Positions 9,278 through 16,636 of a stretch of 36,218 nucleotides of DNA are shown in pieces. The first letter of the stretch is position 1, and every line of letters begins with the position of its first letter. The stretch comes from Candidatus Poribacteria bacterium (GTDB lineage Bacteria; Poribacteria; WGA-4E; WGA-3G), in NCBI GenBank assembly GCA_009845545.1, contig VXZK01000213.1, positions 1 through 36,218 on the forward strand. The letters run 5' to 3'. Under the pieces are notes generated by a model. It was given only the letters and a program-made list of their open reading frames with translations. It did not search any database and had not been told where the DNA came from. A program made the position numbers and the translations under genes.

Positions 9278-9643
9278 TTAGGGGGGTTCTTCAGTTTTGT
9301 CAGCGGGTGCCTCTGTTTCGGCTTCTTCAACCGTGGATCCCTCTTGCGCGGCTGCTTCCTGGCTACTGACAACACGGATGTAGCCCATTCTGAGTTCGTA
9401 GAGCGTATTTGACAGAAAGTTGGCTTCTGGCGCGGTGAGGTTACCTTTAGTCTTGACCTCAAGCATCTCAATGGTATCAATAATATGTTTGACAAGCGGG
9501 AGGTTTATAACCACCTCCTCTGTTTCGGGGTTAGGGATTCCCTCTAAGTAGAGCCGTCCAGTTTCTACGAGGTTCGCGAGATAGCTAATAAAATCGACAG
9601 GCGGAAGTTGCTGTACTTCTTCCTGATCTATATTTTCTTCCAT
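9278..9643 (-). CDS. DUF1844 domain-containing protein
   Basis: A 121-residue small soluble protein. Residues 17-92 match the DUF1844 pattern: FISYLANLVETGRLYLEGIP, then LPLVKHIIDTIEMLEVKTKGNLT and a final LYELRMGYI helix. The function of the family is unknown. The acidic tail (residues 93-121, rich in E, A and P) looks unstructured. A ribosome site AGGAG precedes the ATG. The gene lies 63 bases downstream of the LecA-like gene on the same strand. Confidence 0.85.
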   Translation of the reverse strand: MEENIDQEEVQQLPPVDFISYLANLVETGRLYLEGIPNPETEEVVINLPLVKHIIDTIEMLEVKTKGNLTAPEANFLSNTLYELRMGYIRVVSSQEAAAQEGSTVEEAETEAPADKTEEPP

Positions 9644-9706
9644 ATATCGACTCCTGATTCACCTGAGTATATACAACATCTGTTGAAAAGGTGTTGAAAA
9701 GGTCTG

Positions 9707-10078
9707 TTATTCGTCGTCAAAGATAATGATTTGTGCCAATAAACTCCCCGCTTGATTATTGTTGTGTGGACTTTCGTTCATGGCGAGAAAGATGACACCA
9801 TCAGCGGGTGCTGGATTGTCGTAGCGCGAGCCGACAGCGAAAACGGTATTTCCGATCTTGGCAATGAGGGCACCGATATTCGTACCCGGGAGTAGGTAAT
9901 CGTTGGAGCCAGGGGTCTTCGGGATGCCATCAGCCCCGCACCATCCCGTCCGATTCTGCAAATCTGGTGACCAAGCCCCTTCTCCGTCAATAACGAGGCG
10001 TTGTCCTTTTTTCACGCGCACGTAGCTCTCCTGCCAGGCGGGACTTGGGCGAGCCGTGCGGATAACGGTTAATGCCAT
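9707..10078 (-). CDS. LecA/PA-IL-like galactose-binding-fold protein
   Basis: A 123-residue protein with the PA-I galactophilic lectin pattern: an N-terminal strand region with VKKGQRLVIDGEGAW, the central GALIAKIGNTVFAVGS core, and a final GVIFLAMNESPHNNNQAGSLLAQI segment. PA-IL lectins bind galactose through Ca2+ in a jelly-roll fold, and this domain also occurs inside carbohydrate-active enzymes. No signal peptide is seen; Pseudomonas LecA also lacks one. The Asn-rich loop (NNNQAG) is at the position of the ligand loop. The ribosome site is strong (GGAGGAATAT then ATG). Function is inferred by fold; sugar binding is unproven. Confidence 0.7.
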   Translation of the reverse strand: MALTVIRTARPSPAWQESYVRVKKGQRLVIDGEGAWSPDLQNRTGWCGADGIPKTPGSNDYLLPGTNIGALIAKIGNTVFAVGSRYDNPAPADGVIFLAMNESPHNNNQAGSLLAQIIIFDDE

Positions 10079-10143
10079 ATATTCCTCCGTGTAAGATGCG
10101 ATGTAACGATTGGCGTTCCGTCAACCGTTACACCCTTTATCGC

Positions 10144-10265
10144 CAGGACTATTTAGTTTTAGATAAATTATCGGATTTTTTTTCAAGCTCGGTGCGGTTC
10201 CAAACCGCACCTACCGGGCCTGGGGTCTAAAATTGGACGAAAAAACCGAGAACTAAATAGCCCTG
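10144..10265. mobile_element. MITE-like non-autonomous element with TIRs and 10-bp target duplication
   Basis: A 122-bp element bounded by 15-bp terminal inverted repeats that match at 14 of 15 positions: CAGGACTATTTAGTT at 10144-10158 and AACTAAATAGCCCTG at 10251-10265. The decamer CCTTTATCGC occurs immediately outside both ends, at 10134-10143 and 10266-10275, as a perfect target-site duplication. Inside the TIRs, TCGG plus a T-run pairs with an A-run plus CCGA, and a REP-type hairpin occupies the centre. There is no coding capacity. The right-hand duplication reaches the last base of the cyclophilin stop codon, so insertion was just downstream of that gene. Confidence 0.85.
10191..10214 (-). 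repeat. GTAG-type REP hairpin
   Basis: A perfect 9-bp inverted repeat (GGTGCGGTT, loop CCA, AACCGCACC). Read on the minus strand it is headed by GTAG, the tetranucleotide that marks many REP elements mobilised by RAYT enzymes. It lies inside the MITE-like element. There is no 3' U-run on either strand, so it is unlikely to be a terminator. Confidence 0.7.
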
Positions 10266-10274
10266 CCTTTATCG

Positions 10275-10877
10275 CTATTCCTTATTTCGGATGGTGATGT
10301 TCGTAATTACGTCGTCTACAGCAATATTGTCAACGACATCCATCCCACTGATGACGTTTCCGAAGATGGTGTAATCGCTATCGAGAATCGTGCTATCTCG
10401 GCAGATAAAGAATTCAGATGCGTACGAAACGCTGGCGCCCTCTTCCTTTGCCATAGCGACAACGCCGCGGGACATCTCTTTCGCGCCATTCTCAATGGGC
10501 AGTGTTTCGCCAGCGGCAAGTTTTGAACCTGCTTGGATGAGGAGTTCTTCTGCGCGATTAAATTTTTCACCTTTGTAATACATCACCTGCGCGTTTTTGA
10601 TGAAATTCTTGGAAGTCTCTGGAGCTTCGGTTGCGAGAAATTCAAATTCAATGGTGCCTTTTGCCGTTTCAATAACGGCTACGGCTGTTGCGGGATCAAT
10701 CTGTGGTTTTGCAGCGGTTATTGTTGAACCTGTGCCGGTGCGGCGTGCGCGTGGGGCAGGTGCTTTCTTCTCCTCTTGTGCGCAACTCAGCACAAAGGTG
10801 GCAAATAGCGTCGCCAGGACGAATAGTGCTGCGGATGCGAATTGCCGTTGTTGCTTATTCTGCTGTTGCCTTAACAT
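10275..10877 (-). CDS. Cyclophilin-type peptidyl-prolyl isomerase lipoprotein (divergent)
   Basis: A 200-residue protein with a lipoprotein signal: a hydrophobic stretch ending in VLSC, with the lipidated Cys near residue 32. After a Pro/Ala/Arg linker, residues 65-198 form a cyclophilin domain (FEFLATEAPETSKNFI; FNRAEELLIQAG; YTIFGNVISGMDVVDNI). The Arg of the FxR motif is kept, but the usual SQFFI reads SEFFI, so the catalytic Gln is Glu and activity may be weak. It is likely membrane-anchored on the periplasmic side. Its start overlaps the end of the upstream cyclophilin gene by 23 bases, so the two are one transcription unit. Confidence 0.88.
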   Translation of the reverse strand: MLRQQQNKQQRQFASAALFVLATLFATFVLSCAQEEKKAPAPRARRTGTGSTITAAKPQIDPATAVAVIETAKGTIEFEFLATEAPETSKNFIKNAQVMYYKGEKFNRAEELLIQAGSKLAAGETLPIENGAKEMSRGVVAMAKEEGASVSYASEFFICRDSTILDSDYTIFGNVISGMDVVDNIAVDDVITNITIRNKE

Positions 10878-11457
10878 ATTTTAACTTCGCCTCCAATTGG
10901 ATTTTTGTCATGACATCGCCTACCTGTAAGCGATCGACGACATCCATGCCTTGAATTACACCGCCGAAAGTGGTGTAATTGCCGTCAAGAGAGGGTTGGG
11001 GTTTGAAGCAAATGTAGAATTGGCTCCCGGATGAGTTGGGTTCGGATGTCCGAGCCATCGCCACTGTACCTCTAAGGTGTGGACGCTGGTTCGGATGCGT
11101 GTATTCGTCAGTAATATTCCAACCGGGGCCACCTGTTCCGTCGCCGTTCGGACACCCGCCCTGAACGACGAATTCGTCAACTCTGCGATGAAATGTTAAG
11201 CCGTCATAAAACTTCTGGTTAATCAATTTGGTGAAATTATCCACTGCCACGGGGGCGGCATCGGGATAGAGTTCAATTACGAATATGCCTTTATCGGTTG
11301 TAACGACAGCGACCTGCTCTTCAGGTGTTAGGTTCTGACCGAAGGGCAGCGCGCAGCCAATAATGAGGGTTAATAGTAAAAGAAGAAACGTTGGGCTTTT
11401 GTATAGCAAGTTTTGACTTGCCAGTTGTGCAAAAAGATAACGAGTTGTTCTCATCAA
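10855..11457 (-). CDS. Cyclophilin-type peptidyl-prolyl isomerase, exported lipoprotein
   Basis: A 200-residue protein with an N-terminal hydrophobic segment ending in LIIGC, a lipobox with Cys near residue 35. The cyclophilin domain covers about 48-195. Active-site motifs are intact: FHRR (catalytic Arg), FVVQGG, and SGSQFYICF with the conserved Gln. It should catalyse cis-trans isomerisation of prolyl bonds in the cell envelope. It lies 19 bases downstream of the LamG gene and overlaps the second cyclophilin gene by 23 bases, giving a three-gene envelope operon. A nearer Met (M2) could equally be the start. Confidence 0.92.
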   Translation of the reverse strand: MMRTTRYLFAQLASQNLLYKSPTFLLLLLTLIIGCALPFGQNLTPEEQVAVVTTDKGIFVIELYPDAAPVAVDNFTKLINQKFYDGLTFHRRVDEFVVQGGCPNGDGTGGPGWNITDEYTHPNQRPHLRGTVAMARTSEPNSSGSQFYICFKPQPSLDGNYTTFGGVIQGMDVVDRLQVGDVMTKIQLEAKLKYVKATAE

Positions 11458-11476
11458 CTCTCCTCTATTGTAGGGA

Positions 11477-12229
11477 TTAATCGGTTTTGAGGCGTGCCCA
11501 GACGGTTGCTAACTTATCTTGTGCATCAACGTGCAGCGTGACAGGTGCCGCCATATCTTTGAGCAATTCCTCTTTGGTTAAGGCGTAGTTATACATTTTG
11601 ATTTCATCGAGGGCACCGGTAAGGAATCGCTGGCTTCCGCCGCGTGCACCGATATAGAGCGACTCGTCGTTCGGTTTCAGTTCACCTTTACAGGGCATTT
11701 CTGCTTCCAATTCGCCATCAATATAGAGTAGGATGTCATCGCCATCCCACGTTCCGGCGAGAAAATGCCATTTGCCGTCCTGAATAGTGGGACCAATATT
11801 GTCGTCGTTGCACGCTTCTGGCAGGTCGAAGAATTGAAGGATCGTCCCGCCGTTGTAAAGTGCTGCAAGGTTGTACAGACCGGAGACCCAAGCGGAGCCT
11901 TTCTCAACGCCGCTCTGGATTGCCTCTCCGCCTTCAACAAGTGCCCAGAATTCGATGGTGATGCCATCAACAATATCGAGGCTCGGACTGTCATCAATTT
12001 CGCCAGCGGTTTTCCCGTCGAACTCCATTGCTTGTCCAAAAACACCGTCAATCAATTTTGGGTTGCCTTTATTAAAGGTCGCATCGTTACCAAATTCGGA
12101 TAGGTCTTTTACAACGTCCGCTGCTAACTCGTCGAAGGAGAGATGCAGGACAAGATCTTGCGCATCGCAAATCGTTACGATGCTTATCAAAGTGAAGAAA
12201 AGTAGACCCAAGGTGATATTTCGTTTCAA
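11477..12229 (-). CDS. Secreted LamG/concanavalin A-like domain protein
   Basis: A 250-residue protein with a signal peptide (MKRNITLGLLFFTLISIVTICDA, cleavage near residue 23). The LamG-type jelly roll follows: LVLHLSFDE, GVFGQAMEFDG, ITIEFWALVEGG, GKWHFLAGTWDGDDILLYIDGE, ALDEIKMYNYALTKEEL. Such domains bind carbohydrates or proteins outside the cell. No catalytic domain is attached. The gene lies directly upstream of the two cyclophilin lipoprotein genes. A ribosome site with GGAGG precedes the ATG. Confidence 0.88.
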   Translation of the reverse strand: MKRNITLGLLFFTLISIVTICDAQDLVLHLSFDELAADVVKDLSEFGNDATFNKGNPKLIDGVFGQAMEFDGKTAGEIDDSPSLDIVDGITIEFWALVEGGEAIQSGVEKGSAWVSGLYNLAALYNGGTILQFFDLPEACNDDNIGPTIQDGKWHFLAGTWDGDDILLYIDGELEAEMPCKGELKPNDESLYIGARGGSQRFLTGALDEIKMYNYALTKEELLKDMAAPVTLHVDAQDKLATVWARLKTD

Positions 12230-12646
12230 AATTTTGCCTCCTAAAATAGATATTTGCGCGATCTTTAAGCAATCGTTTTTTGAGGTTCTTGCCCAGAATA
12301 TCGCAGCTTACCGGTTTGCAAATCGATGGCAACCAGTAACTATCAACGTCTAAAATTATATGCTTTAACGGAAGAAAGGACAAGACCTCGCCAAAAAACT
12401 TATAAATAATATAGCAGAAGTGGCGAAAAAAGTCAAATGAAATGTTTGGATGGGTGTGTAAATATTTTGTTAAAAGTTTGGATTGGAAGGGTAGAAGGCG
12501 GGAAGAGTGGAAGTCTGAACGGATTATCAGCATCGAAATTTTAGGATTGTCGTGTTGTTAGGCAGGCGAAGTCCGTTGCTTCTATTCATAGTGTCTTGTT
12601 GGGTTTAATAACGAGATTCATCAACTTACAGAAAAGCAGGGTTCGG
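12230..12646. other. Intergenic stretch without a recognisable gene
   Basis: About 417 bases between the LamG gene start and the frameshifted tail of the small membrane protein. It is AT-rich with short T/A runs and must hold the minus-strand promoter of the LamG-cyclophilin unit. No ORF with coding character, RNA gene or clear terminator was seen; the long minus-strand reading that spans it (12087-12533) has a biased, non-protein-like composition and overlaps the LamG signal peptide. Confidence 0.5.
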
Positions 12647-12741
12647 TTATTTGTTCGCATGTTCGTCCCTCCATTTCTCCAAGTGATAGATAACCGACTC
12701 TCGTCTATCTAACTCTGCCTTTGCTTCTGCTATCCGCTCTT

Positions 12742-13122
12742 TTATGCGAGAGGTATCATAAAAATTCGCTCACGCTGTGCATTCATCTCCTCGAAATGCT
12801 TGAGTTGCCTTAGTGCTTCCTCGTAACCCCGTTTAAGGATATCTCGGTTTTTCCCCATAAGTTCGAGTTTCTCTGGCAAGGATTCAAGCATCCGCGCGAT
12901 AGCCCTTTGCTCTTCTTCTTCGGAGAAGGTTTCAGGCGGTTCCGGCTCCGGTGATGCTTCAACGGGAGGTGCCACCGGTGGCTCATGTGGTCCTTCGTGC
13001 TTATCCAAGGCCTCCTGAAGTTTCGCTGTATTCTCACTTGAACTCTGAATCTCGTTGAAGTAGCCGAAAAGGAATAGACTGGCGACAAGACACGAAACGG
13101 TGGCGATCCAATATTTCTTCAT
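12742..13122 (-). CDS. Membrane-anchored small protein, probably frameshifted near its C-terminus
   Basis: The open frame gives 126 residues: an uncleaved signal-anchor (residues 4-22), a low-complexity Pro/Glu linker containing KHEGPHEPP, then a charged helical region predicted to form a coiled coil. The same HEGPHEP phrase occurs in the neighbouring gene at 13142-13807, so the two are probably related. The open frame ends at 12742, but a single-base shift near the TTTTT run at about 12770 opens a coherent helical continuation (SRIKERIAEAKAELDRRES and onward to HANK) that stops at 12647. The intact protein was therefore probably about 158 residues. Function is unknown; the location would be the inner membrane with a periplasmic domain. 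Confidence 0.65.
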   Translation of the reverse strand: MKKYWIATVSCLVASLFLFGYFNEIQSSSENTAKLQEALDKHEGPHEPPVAPPVEASPEPEPPETFSEEEEQRAIARMLESLPEKLELMGKNRDILKRGYEEALRQLKHFEEMNAQRERIFMIPLA

Positions 13123-13141
13123 GGTTTTTCTTATTTTCGGG

Positions 13142-13807
13142 TTAGTCGGTTAACTCCGGTAGAGGATAAATAATCATCTCACCCGGACCGTGCGGACGGT
13201 TAAAATTCCGTTTGATCAAGCGGCGGCTAAGGACATCAGCAGCTCTACTTGATGTTATCTGATAAACGTTGTATTCCCAGGCGACCGCATCAAGTGCTTC
13301 GAGACGCGATTTTGCTTCATCGCTGCCAACTTCGGCTTCACCGAATGCTCGCATACGTTTCCACAATTCAGCGCTGAGTTGTTCCTGCTTTTCGATGTAT
13401 TCGAGATGCATTGCTCTCAATTCTTCGTCGCGCATCGCCTTTAGCACTGCATACTTCGGCACATCGTCACTGGCTGCGACCTGCTCTCCTATAGATAGGG
13501 GCAGACCGCCAGCACCCGTAGTGGAGATTTCCGATGAGCCAGGTTCAACTGGACTCTGACCCTGTGCGGTTGAGGGCGGCTCCACCGGTTCATGCGGTCC
13601 TTCGTGCCAAGTGCCATCGGCGTGGAAATGTCCACCTTTCGAGGTATCACCAACAGGGGCTTGAGGTGTCGGTTTCTCTATGGGTTCAACCGCTTTGTAA
13701 ATCTTCACAGGTTCGGGGGGCGGTTGTGTCGCGAGCAGGTAAAGCCCTATACCCACAATCGCCACCAGAAACACTGATAGCGGTATCCAGTATTTGCGTA
13801 AGAACAT
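13142..13807 (-). CDS. Membrane-anchored protein with His-rich GHFHADGTWHEGPHE motif
   Basis: A 221-residue protein when started at the ATG at 13807-13805, which has AGGAG eight bases upstream and matches the start of its paralog at 15147. The longer frame to 13897 adds an unconserved hydrophobic leader. Residues 6-27 are a single transmembrane anchor, followed by a Pro-rich linker and the motif GHFHADGTWHEGPHE (four His in 15 residues), then a helical charged C-terminal domain of about 110 residues. The N-terminal 60 residues are nearly identical in pattern to the protein at 14530-15147. The His cluster could bind a metal, which is inference. No known family was recognised. Confidence 0.78.
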   Translation of the reverse strand: MFLRKYWIPLSVFLVAIVGIGLYLLATQPPPEPVKIYKAVEPIEKPTPQAPVGDTSKGGHFHADGTWHEGPHEPVEPPSTAQGQSPVEPGSSEISTTGAGGLPLSIGEQVAASDDVPKYAVLKAMRDEELRAMHLEYIEKQEQLSAELWKRMRAFGEAEVGSDEAKSRLEALDAVAWEYNVYQITSSRAADVLSRRLIKRNFNRPHGPGEMIIYPLPELTD

Positions 13808-14028
13808 TTGGGTTCTCCTATAGGTTTTAACATAGATGACTACTAACAATATCAATATGATAACAAAAACAAAGAAACGTGTCAAGAAAAAACACATAGA
13901 ACTTTGGAATCACGCATCTGTATGTGGGCAAACGATATAAGGGATGAGTGAAATGCGCAAAATCTACCAACACTTCTTGGCTGGCGGTCCTTCATTGGAT
14001 TCAGAGATCGGCGTTTCACCCAAAGGAG

Positions 14029-14479
14029 TTAGAAACTGATCGGTAGCATTAGTGTGCGTTGCTGCCCTTGTGTGGAGAGTGTCACCTGCTTCGACTGGAT
14101 GCCTACTACTTGGGTGTTTGCGTCGAGATTTGAACCTAATGTCACGATATATGTTTTCTCTCCTGCGGTGGATTGTAGGATTGCCTGTGGCGGTGTGGTC
14201 GCGTCTGACGCAAGAACCGTGCCAAGTAAGCGATAGGGTTCACTCGGTCGGGGCGGTGTCTACCCTAACGGACGGAACAGGTTATTGTCGATGATGGTGC
14301 GGTAGTAGGAATCGGATTTCTGAAATTCTGTCAAAGCATTAGGTGTGCGGTGTGGGCGTTGGGGTCGGTATGCGACGGCCTGTTTTTCTGGCGCGCGGTT
14401 TTCTTTCAGGGTCGGTTCGGGTCAAACGAAAGGCAACGCGTCAGTCATCCAAAAGAAAACCGACGCGCCGGTTTTTCAT
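14029..14479 (-). pseudogene. GspC-like gene remnant, copy 1
   Basis: Conceptual translation recovers a small membrane protein related to the copy at 16128-16614. It starts MKNRR at 14479, shifts frame after about 12 codons, then reads in one frame with two internal stops (TGA at 14424-14422 and TAG at 14262-14260) through DSYYRTIIDNNLFRPLG, EPYRLLGTVLA, KTYIVTLGSNLDANTQVVG and IQSKQVTLSTQGQQRTLML to a TAA at 14031-14029. The second stop replaces a Trp codon (TGG) kept in copy 2. The pattern resembles the periplasmic domain of type II secretion GspC or PilP. The gene is clearly inactivated. Confidence 0.75.
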
Positions 14480-14529
14480 GTTACGGTGTCTTTGGACTTC
14501 ATCAATACCCGTTTCATGACAGGTGCTCC

Positions 14530-15147
14530 TTATGGATTTTGCGATTGAACAGGTCTTTCAAGTATGACAGACTTAAGTTTTTCACTGGCCGCTTTACGTT
14601 TTTCAACCAGATATTCCATTTTCATGAGGAGTTCCTGTCTTTCCACATCGCTGAGATTTTGGAGATACTCCGGGGTGCCTTCCTCTGGAAGGACATCCAG
14701 AACAGCCTCAATTGATGCTGTCCATTCAGCAGCTGCCTCATCGTGTTTCTCTCTCCACTCAGAAAATGCTTTGAAATACTCCTCCAAGCGTTTATGATAC
14801 AGAGCGTTGATATCTTCACCCTCGCTTGCCTCGGCGATAGGGGGCGTTTGGACAATTACCGACGGGCTGTCTTGCGGTTGCGGCGGACTCACCTCTGCTG
14901 TGGATTGCACTTCTGTCTCGTGCTGTTGGGCATGAAATGTGCCATCGGCGTGGAAGTGTCCCTCTTGCGAGGTCTCACCAACAGGGGCTTGCGTGGTTGT
15001 CGGTTGTTGGGTCGGTTTCTTAGGTTCAACTGTCTTGTAAATCTTCATGGGTTCGGGTGGCGGTTGTGTCGCGAGCATGTAAAGCCCGATGCCCACAATC
15101 GCCACCAGCAACACCGAGAGCGGTAGCCAGTTTTTTCGGATAAACAT
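14530..15147 (-). CDS. Membrane-anchored protein with His-rich GHFHADGTFH motif
   Basis: A 205-residue paralog of the protein at 13142-13807. It has the same start (MFIRKNWLPLS), a transmembrane anchor at about 9-27, the shared TQPPPEPMKIYKTVEP linker and the motif GHFHADGTFHAQQHE near residue 67. The C-terminal 100 residues are helical and charged but differ from the paralog. It should be an inner-membrane protein with its soluble part in the periplasm. It lies directly upstream of the GspC-like remnant, and the other paralog lies directly downstream of that remnant, which suggests a duplicated two-gene unit. Function is unknown. Confidence 0.78.
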   Translation of the reverse strand: MFIRKNWLPLSVLLVAIVGIGLYMLATQPPPEPMKIYKTVEPKKPTQQPTTTQAPVGETSQEGHFHADGTFHAQQHETEVQSTAEVSPPQPQDSPSVIVQTPPIAEASEGEDINALYHKRLEEYFKAFSEWREKHDEAAAEWTASIEAVLDVLPEEGTPEYLQNLSDVERQELLMKMEYLVEKRKAASEKLKSVILERPVQSQNP

Positions 15148-15181
15148 GTTTTTATTCCTGTTCGTTGTTTGTCCGCGCGTG

Positions 15182-15337
15182 TTATCGCCTCTCCACGTCT
15201 GGACAGATATATTGACACGGCGGGGTTTCTTGTTTGGGTTGACAGATTTCGCTGAACCTACGACACGCGGCCTCTGCAGCGTCTGTCGCCAGAAGTAGAG
15301 GTAGCGCGAGCGAGAGAAATATAGGCAGTTTTTTCAC
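15182..15337 (-). CDS. Small exported Cys-containing peptide, GTG start
   Basis: A 51-residue product starting at a GTG (15337-15335) with AAGGAC upstream. It begins VKKLPIFLSLALPLLLATDAAEA, a textbook signal peptide, followed by a mature part of about 28 residues with four Cys (ACRRFSEIC then PPCQYIC) that could form two disulfides. The open frame extends upstream to an ATG at 15397, but the extra 20 residues would spoil the signal peptide. It sits 34 bases upstream of the GHFHADGT gene on the same strand. Function is unknown; a short secreted or periplasmic peptide is the simplest reading. Confidence 0.55.
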   Translation of the reverse strand: MKKLPIFLSLALPLLLATDAAEAACRRFSEICQPKQETPPCQYICPDVERR

Positions 15338-16127
15338 ATGAGTCAGGTCCTTTTCTGTGAAGGTGCTGGTCTCTATTCTAACACAGAAACATGTCATCTG
15401 CTATGATAGAAACCAACACTTTCATACTCTGGTTATAGCAGTGCTACGCGTCGCTCGGTGTTAACGCCACTGGGCGCGTCCCACTTCAAAAAGGGTAGAC
15501 TTCCCTGATGCGATCTACGCTTTATCGCTCGTCGACTTCCGCGAAAATGCAATATCACACATTATAGAAAAACACACATTTTTTGTAAAGCATTTTTCAG
15601 AAAATAGAAACGTGAAAAGTGCGGAGTGTGTCAAATATTGAAACGCGCGCGGGCATCAGGGGCGGTTGACACGAGTAGATAAATAGCGTAAGGTATGCGA
15701 AGCAGAATGTGAGCGGTGCGTCTGGCGTGGGTGCGTGACGGCGGTCCCTCGTCCAAAGTCGCAAGCGAAGTGCCTGGCGGTGCTGGTATGGAGCGCGAAA
15801 CAGGGCTTAGGGGGCGTGTCGTTTTTTGCTCACCTATAGAGCGGTACTTTAGGATTTTCCCTGTCTTCGCGCGCAATGTGCAAATGGAAGGTGCCAAAAA
15901 ATGCCGTCCCCGTTGCCGAAGTGTAGCACCGAATGCCCGCTTTGCCGCCGTACGCCTGCTTTTGCCGACCCAAAGTGGAGAGACGGAAACGGACGCTTTT
16001 CGCACAGAACAAGCCGCCTGTAGCGGTTGGAGTTCGGAACCCTTTCTACAAGAAACCGCCAGCGCACCTTTATTTTGGCGCGCACTGTAGGGATTGTGGG
16101 TGGGCCTCTTTCTGATGGCGTGTGGTG
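15338..16127. other. Long stretch without a convincing gene; GC-rich island
   Basis: About 790 bases between the small exported peptide and the GspC-like remnant. The left part (to about 15620) is ordinary AT-richer intergenic DNA. The part from about 15640 to 16100 is visibly richer in GC and has few stops in several frames on both strands, giving long overlapping readings with Arg/Ala-rich, non-protein-like composition. A possible degenerate GTAG-type palindrome lies near 16020-16062 (GTAGCGGTT paired with AAACCGCC). No recognisable RNA gene was seen. Confidence 0.4.
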
Positions 16128-16614
16128 TCAAAAATCGAGCAGCAAAAGTAGCGTGCGTTGCTGCCCGTTGGTTTCGAGCGTCACCTGCTTGCTTTCTATC
16201 AAGACAACTTCGGTTGATGTGTCTATTTCTCACCGGTGGTCATGATGTGTGTTGTATTTCCTGTGGTCGTTTGGAGGATTGCCCGCGGTGGTGTGTTTGC
16301 AGAACGTGGCAAGATCGTACCCATGAGACGATAGGGTTCTTTTGGGCGAGGCGGGGTCCAACCTAACGAACGGAACAGGTTATTGTCTATGATGGTGCGG
16401 TAGTAGGAATCGGAATCAAACGCTATCACAGGGAGGATATCTCACGACTTGAGGACTCTACAAGAACAACTTTGACGATCACGACGGTCTCCTCGATCGC
16501 CGTATTATTCAACGAAGTTGAAGGATACGTCCCCGAAGAACGATACACAAAGAACACAGTGAGCAATAAGAACGCGCCCGCTATCAGATAATAACAGGCG
16601 CGTCGGTTTTTCAT
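16128..16614 (-). pseudogene. GspC-like membrane protein gene, copy 2, with two frameshifts
   Basis: Reading across three frames gives one coherent product. Residues from MKNRRACYYLIAG at 16614 form an N-terminal transmembrane anchor. After a -1 shift near 16430, the frame reads AFDSDSYYRTIIDNNLFRSLGW, PKEPYRLMGTILP and TPPRAILQTTTG. After a second -1 shift at the AAA near 16226 it ends with ESKQVTLETNGQQRTLLL and a TGA at 16130-16128. The architecture (one TM, then a small beta domain with an xLGT...V core) resembles GspC or PilP of type II secretion or pilus systems. Copy 1 at 14029-14479 is a more decayed paralog. The shifts could also be homopolymer base-calling errors. Confidence 0.65.
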
Positions 16615-16636
16615 GTTACGGTGTCTTTGGGCTTCA

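Noticed and set aside
10176-10214. Hairpin with T-run as an intrinsic terminator for the cyclophilin gene
   Set aside because: The T-run precedes the hairpin on the plus strand and becomes an A-run after it on the minus strand; neither gives a U-tract after the stem.
12087-12533. A 148-residue minus-strand frame upstream of the LamG gene
   Set aside because: It overlaps the start of a well-supported gene in another frame and has no ribosome site or family pattern.
14120-14145. A tRNA T-loop-like GGTTCAAATC on the minus strand
   Set aside because: No acceptor or anticodon stems surround it; it is part of the GspC-like remnant (LGSNLD).
15631-16233. A 200-residue minus-strand frame
   Set aside because: Its first part is the GspC-like remnant read in a wrong frame, and the rest is Arg/Ala/Pro-rich with no domain; several other frames are equally open there.
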